Positions 6,422 through 11,905 of a DNA stretch of 11,905 nt are shown here, one piece after another; position 1 is the stretch's first letter, and each line of letters begins with the position of its first letter. This stretch comes from Microbacteriaceae bacterium (lineage in GTDB: Bacteria; Actinomycetota; Actinomycetes; Actinomycetales; Microbacteriaceae). The stretch is taken from contig JAPOHQ010000026.1 of the NCBI GenBank assembly GCA_029979375.1, forward strand, positions 1-11,905, given 5' to 3'. The translations under genes and the position numbers were made by a program. A model generated the notes under the pieces. It was not told where the DNA came from and did no database searches. It was given only the letters and a program-made list of their open reading frames with translations.

Positions 6422-7359
6422 GCCAAAGCGTGCTGATTCTCGCCGGTGGGATCTCTCACGAACGCGATGTTTCGCTAAAGTCCGGCAGGCGCGTGGCAGA
6501 CGCTCTGCTGGACGCCGGTTGCCGGGTTGAAATCAGGGAGCCTGACGGCGAGCTGATTGGCCACCTTCTTGCCACCAGACCCGACGTGGTCTGGTCCACG
6601 CTTCATGGGGCCGTTGGGGAAGACGGCTCGCTGCAGGACCTGCTCGAGCTGGCCCAGATTCCTTTTGTAGGTTCTAAGGCGCACGGCGCACGGCTGGCAT
6701 GGAACAAGCCGGTGGCAAAGATCCTCCTGGCAGAACATGGCGCAATGACGCCAAGGTCCATCACGCTGCCAAGTTCGAGCTTCAAAGAGTTGAACGCCGA
6801 GTCTGTTCTCGCGATGGCCGCTACCGAGTTGGGCTATCCACTAATCGTGAAGCCGGCCAAGAGTGGCTCGGCACAGGGGGTGACGAAGGTGGAAAACGCC
6901 AAGGACCTGGCAAAAGCCATGGTCGACGCCTACGCCTACTGCGACCAGGTCATGATTGAGGACTTCGTCGATGGAACGGAGCTCGCAATCAGTGTTGTCG
7001 ACCTCGGAACCGGCCCAATCGCCCTTCCAGCGGTTGAGATAGTGCCGGAAAGGGGCAGCTTTGGCTATAACGAGCGTTACACCCCCGGTGAGACCAATTA
7101 CTTCGTTCCCGCTAGATTGCGGGAGTCTGAGCTAGCCGAGGCCGCTGAGGTCGCCGTAAAGGCCCATAAGGCGTTGGGGCTCAGACACTTGAGCCGAATC
7201 GACCTTATTGTCGACAAAAATGGCACGCCTTGGTTCCTAGAGGCAAATGTGACGCCTGGCATGACCGAAACCTCGCTATTGCCACAGGCAATGACCGCCG
7301 ATGGTAATTCGCTAGCTGACAGCTACCTTCAGCTAGTCCAGGCGGCTAGTCGCGGATAA
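6418..7359 (+). CDS. ddl: D-alanine--D-alanine ligase-like ATP-grasp enzyme
   Basis: By family this enzyme joins two D-alanines with ATP for peptidoglycan synthesis. The 313 residues match the short DdlB type: GGISHERDVSLKSG near 10-23 with E15, LHGAVGEDG at 62-70, the ATP-loop KPAKSGSAQGV at 145-155, the omega-loop pair R220-Y221 (K-Y in E. coli DdlB), and metal ligands D262, E275 and N277 in the EANVTPGMT segment. It begins at a GTG inside the aminotransferase stop, with no strong ribosome-binding site, so translation is probably coupled. Its last 14 bases overlap the end of convergent parB. Many actinobacteria also have a longer Ddl encoded elsewhere beside gpsA and thiL. This copy could therefore be the second, less understood paralogue, and D-Ala-D-Ala ligation is likely but not proven. 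In a reduced genome it could also be the only one. Confidence 0.88.
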   Translation: MSQSVLILAGGISHERDVSLKSGRRVADALLDAGCRVEIREPDGELIGHLLATRPDVVWSTLHGAVGEDGSLQDLLELAQIPFVGSKAHGARLAWNKPVAKILLAEHGAMTPRSITLPSSSFKELNAESVLAMAATELGYPLIVKPAKSGSAQGVTKVENAKDLAKAMVDAYAYCDQVMIEDFVDGTELAISVVDLGTGPIALPAVEIVPERGSFGYNERYTPGETNYFVPARLRESELAEAAEVAVKAHKALGLRHLSRIDLIVDKNGTPWFLEANVTPGMTETSLLPQAMTADGNSLADSYLQLVQAASRG

Positions 7360-8245
7360 TTTCCCCGGCAATGCGCCGGAGATCCGCTACAGATCCGAAA
7401 TCGATCTGAATTTGGCCCTTCTTGCGACCTAAGTGGATTTTCACCGACGTGTTCAGGTAATCGCCCAGCTCGTCTGCAAGTTCGGTCAGCATCTCCTGCT
7501 TGCCCCCGGGCTTGATTGTCGGGCGCTTAGGCTTCACCTTCACGCCCGCCACGATCTCTTCAAGAGACCTAACGGATAGCCCCTCGCGAATTACCCTGCT
7601 TGCAAGCTCGCGCATAGCCTCCTCGTTCGGGGCCCCAAGCAGCGCCCTTGCGTGTCCTGCGGTCAAAACTCCCGCCACGACCTTGCTCTGAACATCCAGT
7701 GGCAGCCTAAGAAGGCGCAAAGTGTTGGTGATTTGCGGCCTTGACCTCCCCAAGCGGTCCGCGAGCTCCTCCTGGGTGGTTCCAAAGTCCTCCAGCAGCT
7801 GCTTGTATGCGGATGCCTCTTCAAGCGGGTTGAGGTTTGCACGGTGAAGATTCTCGAGCAGTGCATCGCGAAGCATGTTTTCGTCGGAGGTCTCGCGCAC
7901 CACAGCAGGGATTGCCGAAAGACCGGCCTCCTTGGCTGCGCGGAGTCTGCGCTCACCCATGATGAGCTCAAAATCGTCTCCCTTGGGCCGGACGACGATC
8001 GGCTGCAACACTCCAAACTCGCGGACGGAGTGGACAAGCTCGGCAAAGGCCTCTGGCTCAAATACGCTTCTGGGCTGCTGGGGGTTCGGAGTAATGCGAG
8101 TGGGATCGATGTGCGCCAGTTTGGCTCCGGGCACGCTGGCTAGGTTCTCCGAGCTAAAGAAGACGTCCACGGCATCGCGCTCACCCCCCGGAATTAGCGA
8201 GCCAATGCCCCTACCTAGGCCACCTCGACGCTTTTCCTCTGACAT
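7346..8245 (-). CDS. parB: Chromosome-partitioning protein ParB
   Basis: ParB is a CTP-dependent DNA clamp that loads at parS sites and spreads over neighbouring DNA to organise and separate the origins with ParA. The 299 residues contain an N-terminal ParA-contacting motif GGLGRGIGSLIP (8-19), the CTP-binding box GERRLR (97-102), the second nucleotide motif ENLHRANLNPLEEA (131-144), a helix-turn-helix around 157-176 for parS recognition, and a C-terminal dimerisation segment from about 250. The length is typical. The ATG at 8245 touches the parA stop (TAAATG) and has AAGGAG five bases upstream inside parA. The 3' end overlaps the convergent ddl-like gene by 14 bases. Confidence 0.98.
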   Translation of the reverse strand: MSEEKRRGGLGRGIGSLIPGGERDAVDVFFSSENLASVPGAKLAHIDPTRITPNPQQPRSVFEPEAFAELVHSVREFGVLQPIVVRPKGDDFELIMGERRLRAAKEAGLSAIPAVVRETSDENMLRDALLENLHRANLNPLEEASAYKQLLEDFGTTQEELADRLGRSRPQITNTLRLLRLPLDVQSKVVAGVLTAGHARALLGAPNEEAMRELASRVIREGLSVRSLEEIVAGVKVKPKRPTIKPGGKQEMLTELADELGDYLNTSVKIHLGRKKGQIQIDFGSVADLRRIAGEIIRD

Positions 8246-9124
8246 TTATGCTCCTTGTTGTGCTAACTCAATTGCTGCCTCTTGATAGGCAAGAGAACCG
8301 GAATTCTTGGGGTCGTAGCTGATAGCCGTCTGGCCAAAGCTGGGGGCCTCGGAGATCCGCACCGACCTTGGGATTGTTGCCTTCAGAGTCTGGCTGGGGA
8401 AATACTTCCGAACCTCGCTTGCTACATCGGCGCTGAGGTTGGTTCTTGAGTCAAACATCGTGAGGATAATGCTGCGAATCACCAGGCTCGGGTTCAGGGC
8501 CTGCTTGATGCGCTCGATGTTGGAGATCAGCTGTGTTACTCCCTCGAGGGCGTAATACTCGCACTGAATCGGCACCATTACCTCAGTTGCCGCCACAAGC
8601 GCATTCACCGTCAATAGCCCCAGTGATGGCGGTGAGTCGATAAAAACGTAGTCCAGCCGGTGTTCCCTGCCGGCTATGTAGTCCTGAAGCGCCCTGGCAA
8701 GAATGTTTTCTCGACCGTCTCTACCGACAAGGTCAATCTCCGCTCCTGCCAGATCGATTGTTGCAGGGAGACAGAGGAGTCCTTCGTGCTCGGTACTGGG
8801 CTGCACCGCCTCTGCCATCGACTTCTCGCCGATAAGCACCTCGAAAGAACTGGCAACACCGCTGTGATGGGGCACCCCGAGCGCAGTTGAGGCGTTTCCC
8901 TGCGGGTCCAGATCGATAACCAGCACCTGCATGCCCTTGCGAGCCAATGCAGCGGCAAGATTCACTGCTGTGGTGGTCTTGCCCACACCTCCCTTTTGGT
9001 TCGAGACCGTGATGATTCTGGTCCGCGCTGGCGGAGAGAGCTCGGTTTGGGCAATCTTTTTGGCTCGCTCAATATTGAGGGTCATTTCCCGCAGGATCGG
9101 AGTGCTTTCGGCTTCAGTTGCCAC
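8246..9124 (-). CDS. parA: Chromosome-partitioning ATPase ParA
   Basis: ParA is a Walker-type ATPase that binds the nucleoid and pulls or positions ParB-parS complexes. With the GTG at 9124 it has 292 residues: deviant Walker A KGGVGKTT at 44-51, LVIDLDPQGNAS and the FIDSPPSLGLL Walker B region. It retains the actinobacterial STPILREM segment that aligns with TPIG in Streptomyces and Mycobacterium ParA. I prefer GTG 9124 because GGGGTGA at 9133-9127 precedes it as an extended Shine-Dalgarno. The open frame continues up to a TTG at 9241 (331 residues) or an ATG at 9220. Those have no ribosome-binding site and give an Arg/Pro/Lys-rich stretch unlike real ParA. In relatives the N-terminus continues upstream through a VSRET motif. 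Here that motif lies in another frame, so a single-base frameshift at 9130-9133 may have split the gene. Translation leads directly into parB. Confidence 0.9.
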   Translation of the reverse strand: MATEAESTPILREMTLNIERAKKIAQTELSPPARTRIITVSNQKGGVGKTTTAVNLAAALARKGMQVLVIDLDPQGNASTALGVPHHSGVASSFEVLIGEKSMAEAVQPSTEHEGLLCLPATIDLAGAEIDLVGRDGRENILARALQDYIAGREHRLDYVFIDSPPSLGLLTVNALVAATEVMVPIQCEYYALEGVTQLISNIERIKQALNPSLVIRSIILTMFDSRTNLSADVASEVRKYFPSQTLKATIPRSVRISEAPSFGQTAISYDPKNSGSLAYQEAAIELAQQGA

Positions 9125-9302
9125 CTTCACCCCGCAATGTTTCACGTGAAACTTCTTCGATTTCGCCGGCCTCGGAGCCTTGCCAGCCGGTGGGGGTAGG
9201 GGAGGCCTCCTCGCGTCCATTCGGGTAGCCCATGCCCGCAATAACGCTGGGTTGGGTCTCCGCGGACTCTTCGGCTGGATTTGAACTCATTGCACCAATC
9301 AT
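9114..9302 (-). CDS. 62-codon ORF; likely displaced ParA N-terminal extension or coupled leader ORF
   Basis: The ORF starts at an ATG that overlaps the rsmG stop (ATGA) and ends at a TGA 11 bases inside parA. Its 62 residues are acidic and rich in E, G, S and P, with many G-starting codons, as expected of a disordered actinobacterial segment. It contains VSRET, encoded by the parS site. Streptomyces and M. tuberculosis ParA carry this same VSRET shortly before TPIG, in the same frame as the ATPase. Removing one G from the four-G run (cccc at 9130-9133 on the + strand) would join this ORF to ParA and give one protein of 351 residues, close to the mycobacterial length. It may therefore be part of parA, broken by a sequencing error or a real mutation. 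Alternatively it is a short leader ORF that couples rsmG translation to parA. Confidence 0.5.
   Translation of the reverse strand: MIGAMSSNPAEESAETQPSVIAGMGYPNGREEASPTPTGWQGSEAGEIEEVSRETLRGEGGN
9125..9134 (-). promoter_or_regulatory. Probable ribosome-binding site for parA GTG 9124
   Basis: Read on the minus strand, CGGGGTGAAG immediately precedes GTG 9124. The GGTGA part matches the extended anti-Shine-Dalgarno complement (GGAGGTGA) with one mismatch, placing the core about five bases from the start. It is the best ribosome-binding site among the candidate parA starts, and it is what I used to choose the start. Confidence 0.45.
9138..9153. promoter_or_regulatory. parS site at the 5' end of parA (15/16 match)
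   Basis: TGTTTCACGTGAAACT matches the universal ParB-binding palindrome TGTTTCACGTGAAACA except for the last base. It lies 14 bases upstream of the preferred parA start and inside the 62-codon ORF, where it encodes VSRET. The same coupling of parS to VSRET codons near the ParA N-terminus is known from Streptomyces and Mycobacterium. Binding by the neighbouring ParB is expected. Confidence 0.92.
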
Positions 9303-9934
9303 TTCAGGCTCGTGCGCACTACCGTCGCAGTTTCAGGTGCTTTGTTCAAACCAAGGGTGAGGATTTCTGGGCTGTTGAAACCGAGAAGTTCCAGCTTTTT
9401 CGCGGCCGCTGCAATTTCCTCCGGTGCCTTGGAGCCCTTCATGGCGATTATTGTGCGGTGTTCAGAGAATCTAATCAGAGGTGTCAGCAACCGAAGCAGC
9501 TTGTCCAGCGCCGCAACCGCTCTAGCGGTCGCAAAATCAAAGTCTGACTCTGTGACCTCTTCGGCCCTAGCTCTAACGACAGCGACGTTTCCCAGGCCCA
9601 GATCCTTTATAACTTCCTCCAGCCAGCTGGATCTGCGCTCCATGGGCTCGACCAGAGTGAAGTGGGAGTTTGGCTGCGCGATGGCCATGGGTATCCCTGG
9701 CAAACCAGCCCCGCTGCCAACATCGACTACCTTTGTGCCGTCAGGGACAAGCTCCGCCAACAAACCGCTGTTAATCACATGCCGTGACCAGATTCTCGGG
9801 AGTTCCCTTGGGCCCAGCAGGCCATAGGTTTCTGAGTCGTTGGCTAGACGCGCGGTAAAGAGCCTCGCTTTGTCGATGTTCTGGCCGAAAAGCTCGGCAG
9901 CGAAGGCTGGTTCCTGCTCGAATTCAACAGTCAC
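9299..9934 (-). CDS. rsmG: 16S rRNA (guanine-527-N7)-methyltransferase RsmG
   Basis: RsmG (GidB) uses S-adenosylmethionine to methylate G527 of 16S rRNA; in other bacteria its loss gives low-level streptomycin resistance. The 211 residues carry the family pattern LPRIWSRH (45-52), the SAM-binding motif I DVGSGAGLPGIP (71-82), the acidic residue E97 that normally holds the SAM ribose, and ARAVAALDKLL in the C-terminal half. The GTG at 9934 is supported by AAGGGGG at 9946-9940, and that site directly abuts the perfect parS. The stop overlaps the ATG of the following 62-codon ORF as ATGA. The position between jag and parA is the standard actinobacterial one. Confidence 0.97.
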   Translation of the reverse strand: MTVEFEQEPAFAAELFGQNIDKARLFTARLANDSETYGLLGPRELPRIWSRHVINSGLLAELVPDGTKVVDVGSGAGLPGIPMAIAQPNSHFTLVEPMERRSSWLEEVIKDLGLGNVAVVRARAEEVTESDFDFATARAVAALDKLLRLLTPLIRFSEHRTIIAMKGSKAPEEIAAAAKKLELLGFNSPEILTLGLNKAPETATVVRTSLK

Positions 9935-9945
9935 TCTTGCCCCCT

Positions 9946-9961
9946 TGTTTCACGTGAAACA
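9946..9961. promoter_or_regulatory. parS site between jag and rsmG (perfect)
   Basis: TGTTTCACGTGAAACA is an exact, fully palindromic parS sequence. It starts one base after the jag stop codon in transcription order and overlaps the first base of the rsmG ribosome-binding site. It is 808 bases from the second site near parA. Two sites this close to the origin fit ParB loading and condensin recruitment at origin-proximal DNA. Confidence 0.97.
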
Positions 9962-10429
9962 TTAGGGCTTGCGGATGACTACGTGTCTATCCCTGCCCTG
10001 GCCCTCGGATTCCGAGATCATTCCTGCTTCAGCCACCATGTCGTGAACCTGCTTGCGGTCATAGGAGGTCATCGGCTTGAGATGCTGCTCTCGGTCGGTT
10101 TCTTCCAGCTTCTCGATCGACTTTTCAACTAGCTTTCGAAGCTGCTCGGTCTTGGCCTCTCGGCTACCGCCGATATCTAGAATTAAACGGCTCATCTCAC
10201 CAGTCTTGGCCTGGACGGCCAGCCTGGTGATTTCCTGCAAGGCCTCAACGGTCTCCGGGTTCGACACCTTGCCCAGGTTGGACTCTCCGTCCGCCGCTAC
10301 CGAGAGATATACGCGCTCCTGGCGAAACTCAATCTCAAGGTCGCCGTCTAGATCGGCGAGGTCTAGGAACTCCTCAATGAAGTCGGCGGCGATTTCGCCT
10401 TCCTTCTCAAGCTCTTTTTCTTCCGTCAT
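9962..10429 (-). CDS. jag: R3H/KH RNA-binding protein Jag (KhpB)
   Basis: This cytoplasmic RNA-binding protein is encoded next to yidC in most Gram-positive bacteria. Its homologues (KhpB, EloR) bind RNA and in some species affect cell elongation. The 155 residues begin with a highly acidic stretch (residues 1-35). A central KH-like region follows (about 35-95, LILDIGGSREAKTEQLRKL), then an R3H domain at 115-155 with MTSYDRKQVHD holding the R125-H129 pair and a SESEGQGRDRHVVIRK end. The N-terminal Jag_N domain of longer homologues is absent, as is usual in actinobacteria. Its ATG overlaps the yidC stop (ATGA). There is no classical Shine-Dalgarno; the AAG-rich codons of the YidC tail lie just upstream, so translation is probably coupled. 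Confidence 0.95.
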   Translation of the reverse strand: MTEEKELEKEGEIAADFIEEFLDLADLDGDLEIEFRQERVYLSVAADGESNLGKVSNPETVEALQEITRLAVQAKTGEMSRLILDIGGSREAKTEQLRKLVEKSIEKLEETDREQHLKPMTSYDRKQVHDMVAEAGMISESEGQGRDRHVVIRKP

Positions 10430-11382
10430 TTCTTCTTCTTCTTTTTGGCCCGATTCTTGCTAACTGGCTGCTGGCGCTGGCCGGAGTCGGGCTGTGTTGG
10501 GGTCTGAGTGTCCTCGACTTCATCGTCGTTTGCGGACAGCGGCTTTGGTTGCTCATCTAGGGGCTTGCCTTTGCGGGCTAGTCGCTCCTGGCGCTCTTTG
10601 TATGCCTGGGAGCCCGGCGTCGGCATGTTTCGAATGACGACGAACTGCTGTCCCATGGTCCAGAAGTTTGAAACGAGCCAATAGGTCATGACGCCTAGGG
10701 GGAATGTAAGACCAGAAACCAGGAACACCAGAGGAAGCACATAAAGCAGGATCTTTTGGGTCTGCATGAACTGGCTGTTCTGAACATCAGGGTTCTGGTT
10801 CTTGGCCATGATCTGCTTCTGGGTGATGAACTGCGAGCCAGACATCAGAATGATCATGATTCCCGCGATGATTTTGACGTTGATTGCGTCCGAACCGAAG
10901 AAAGTGTCGGAGAGCTTGGCCCCCCACATCTCTGCCTGCGAGAAAGAGAAAGCCAGGTCGGCGTTCAAGAGACCGACGCCGGCCTCGTTTCGCTGCGCAC
11001 CATTCAGCACAAAGAACAGGCCCATGAAGATAGGCATCTGCAGGAGCAGCGGCAGGCAAGAGCTAAAGGGGTTGGAGCCGGTGCGCTTATAGAGGTCCAT
11101 CTGCTCGCGAGCGAACTTCTCGCGGGACTCGCGATCGTTCTTACCCTTGTATTTCTTTTGAAGCTTCATCAGTTCCGGCTGAACCAGCATCATGTTTCTC
11201 TGGCTACGAATCTGCCTCACGAAAACTGGAATCAGGGCGGAGCGGACCACGAGAACCAGGGCGATGATTGCCAGCACCCATGAAATACCGGAGTCATAGC
11301 CGAGCCCCAGGTAGCTCAGGCCGGTGTGGGCTGATACCAGGATTAGCTCGATAAGCCACTTAATTGGCCACAGAAGATCCAC
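10426..11382 (-). CDS. yidC: Membrane protein insertase YidC (Oxa1 family)
   Basis: YidC inserts and folds proteins into the cytoplasmic membrane, alone or with SecYEG. The 318 residues show the Gram-positive-type layout: a short N-terminus with a first hydrophobic segment, a core segment with the groove arginine R47 (VLVVRSALIPVFVRQIRSQR, 43-62), a basic cytoplasmic hairpin (about 60-100), SCLPLLLQMPIFMGLF (108-123), and later helices ending in PLGVMTYWLVSNFW. There is no lipobox cysteine near the N-terminus. The C-terminal tail from about 260 is polar and ends in six lysines, which should face the cytoplasm and contact ribosomes. The GTG start at 11382 shares one base with the yidD stop and has GGGAGG at 11395-11390 seven bases upstream. 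The stop overlaps jag. Confidence 0.97.
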   Translation of the reverse strand: MDLLWPIKWLIELILVSAHTGLSYLGLGYDSGISWVLAIIALVLVVRSALIPVFVRQIRSQRNMMLVQPELMKLQKKYKGKNDRESREKFAREQMDLYKRTGSNPFSSCLPLLLQMPIFMGLFFVLNGAQRNEAGVGLLNADLAFSFSQAEMWGAKLSDTFFGSDAINVKIIAGIMIILMSGSQFITQKQIMAKNQNPDVQNSQFMQTQKILLYVLPLVFLVSGLTFPLGVMTYWLVSNFWTMGQQFVVIRNMPTPGSQAYKERQERLARKGKPLDEQPKPLSANDDEVEDTQTPTQPDSGQRQQPVSKNRAKKKKKK

Positions 11383-11693
11383 TACTTTTCCTCCCCTGGG
11401 TTTCTTACCGGACTAACAAATCCTAGCTTGCTCACAGCTATCCAATTCTTGCCCTCGGGAACATCGTCTACGCCCCCTGCCGACCAGGGGTTGCAGCGCA
11501 GGATGCGCCATGTTGCCATCGGGACCCCGCGGATGATGCCGAAGCGCTGTATGGCAGTCAGACCATAGCTGGAACAGCTCGGGTAATAGCGACAGACGTT
11601 GCCATAAAAAGGTGAAACGATCTTGCGCCAGAGCAGGACCGGAGCAATCAGGATGTTTCTTGGCAGCAGCCAGAGAACTTGGAGAAGCCTCAT
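11382..11693 (-). CDS. yidD: Membrane protein insertion efficiency factor YidD
   Basis: This small, amphipathic, membrane-associated protein assists YidC-dependent insertion. The 103 residues show the family signature: PFYGNVCRYYPSCSSYGLTAI (two conserved cysteines, C34 and C40) and RILRCNPWSAGGVDDVP with C67. A hydrophobic N-terminal helix (about 3-25) likely lies on the membrane. The ATG start overlaps the rnpA stop as ATGA, with no separate ribosome-binding site, and the TAG stop overlaps the yidC GTG by one base. The rnpA-yidD-yidC order is nearly universal in bacteria. Confidence 0.97.
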   Translation of the reverse strand: MRLLQVLWLLPRNILIAPVLLWRKIVSPFYGNVCRYYPSCSSYGLTAIQRFGIIRGVPMATWRILRCNPWSAGGVDDVPEGKNWIAVSKLGFVSPVRNPGEEK

Positions 11694-11905
11694 TTGATTC
11701 TGGAGATCAAAGCGGCAATCTCGCGCTTCAGGGTTTGGTGGTCAAGTTGATCGGCGCCAGGCTTCATGCGAAAGGCACCCCAGATGTTTGGAGCGGTGTT
11801 TAGCTGCTCGGCCAGGATGGCCCTCACCCGACGCTTCACGAGATTCCTCGTAACAGCATTGCCGACGGCCTTCGAGACGATGATTGCAAATCGCGTATCG
11901 CTAGC
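11690..11905 (-). CDS. rnpA: Ribonuclease P protein component, 5' end cut by window edge
   Basis: RnpA binds the RNase P RNA and helps process the 5' ends of tRNA precursors. Only the last 71 codons are inside the window; the N-terminal part lies to the right. Visible is the RNR-type motif SKAVGNAVTRNLVKRRVRAIL (a basic alpha helix, residues 11-31 of the visible part) after a RFAIIV strand, then the usual C-terminal region with KPGA and a final helix. The TGA stop overlaps the yidD ATG. The frame was read directly from the sequence. In related genomes rpmH and dnaA follow upstream. Confidence 0.95.
   Translation of the reverse strand, partial: ASDTRFAIIVSKAVGNAVTRNLVKRRVRAILAEQLNTAPNIWGAFRMKPGADQLDHQTLKREIAALISRIK

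Noticed and set aside
9114..9127. Programmed +1 frameshift (prfB-like) joining the 62-codon ORF to ParA
   Set aside because: The stop is TGA and a purine-rich AAGGTGG lies upstream, but the Asn tRNA on AAC would re-pair badly on ACT, and the spacing differs from prfB. An indel or re-initiation is simpler.
8246..9241. Long ParA form of 331 residues starting at TTG 9241
   Set aside because: The added N-terminus is Arg/Pro/Lys-rich, reads parS as FHVKH instead of the conserved VSRET, and has no ribosome-binding site.
1..11905. New mobile, defence or CRISPR system
   Set aside because: All sizeable genes fit the conserved origin-proximal actinobacterial order. There are no repeat arrays, transposase motifs or integration signatures, and no gene-free stretch exceeds about 60 bases apart from the ParA upstream region.

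Overview
This window is a conserved, origin-proximal core locus of an actinobacterium. Its gene order closely follows the block left of dnaA in Mycobacterium and Streptomyces: pcnA, a NUDIX hydrolase, a small membrane-anchored protein, murJ, trxB, trxA, an aminotransferase, a ddl-like ATP-grasp ligase, then on the opposite strand parB, parA, rsmG, jag, yidC, yidD and rnpA. In that order rpmH and dnaA should lie just beyond the right edge. The moderately high G+C, the many GTG starts, the actinobacterial protein sequences and the very tight packing suggest Microbacteriaceae, possibly a small-genome lineage. That placement is inference from gene order and sequence style. I see no mobile element, CRISPR array, tRNA or rRNA.

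Left part (1-3803): pcnA runs leftward and is cut by the window edge. It is divergent from a rightward, overlapping set of NUDIX hydrolase, a 153-residue secreted and anchored protein, and murJ. The 153-residue protein sits where other actinobacteria encode a DUF6049-type protein of several hundred residues. It looks like only the C-terminal end of that family.

Middle part (3804-7359): trxB-trxA forms a thioredoxin operon preceded by an exact match to the SigR/SigH disulphide-stress promoter consensus (GGAAT, 18 bases, GTT). A PLP-dependent aminotransferase and a D-Ala-D-Ala ligase-like ATP-grasp enzyme follow, overlapping by four bases. The sigM and anti-sigma genes, the MurJ kinase-like extension and cwlM, found here in Mycobacterium, are absent.

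Right part (7346-11905): one leftward chain, rnpA-yidD-yidC-jag-rsmG-parA-parB, carries RNase P protein, membrane-insertion factors, an RNA-binding protein, a 16S rRNA methyltransferase and the chromosome partition system. Two parS sites are present: a perfect one between jag and rsmG, and a 15/16 match at the 5' end of parA. The ParA N-terminal region appears to be split between two frames at a run of four G, so the true parA start is uncertain.

Most of the window is ordinary core genome. The items worth a second look are the SigR-type promoter, the split ParA N-terminus and the miniature DUF6049-like protein. I did not find a new defence, toxin or mobile system.
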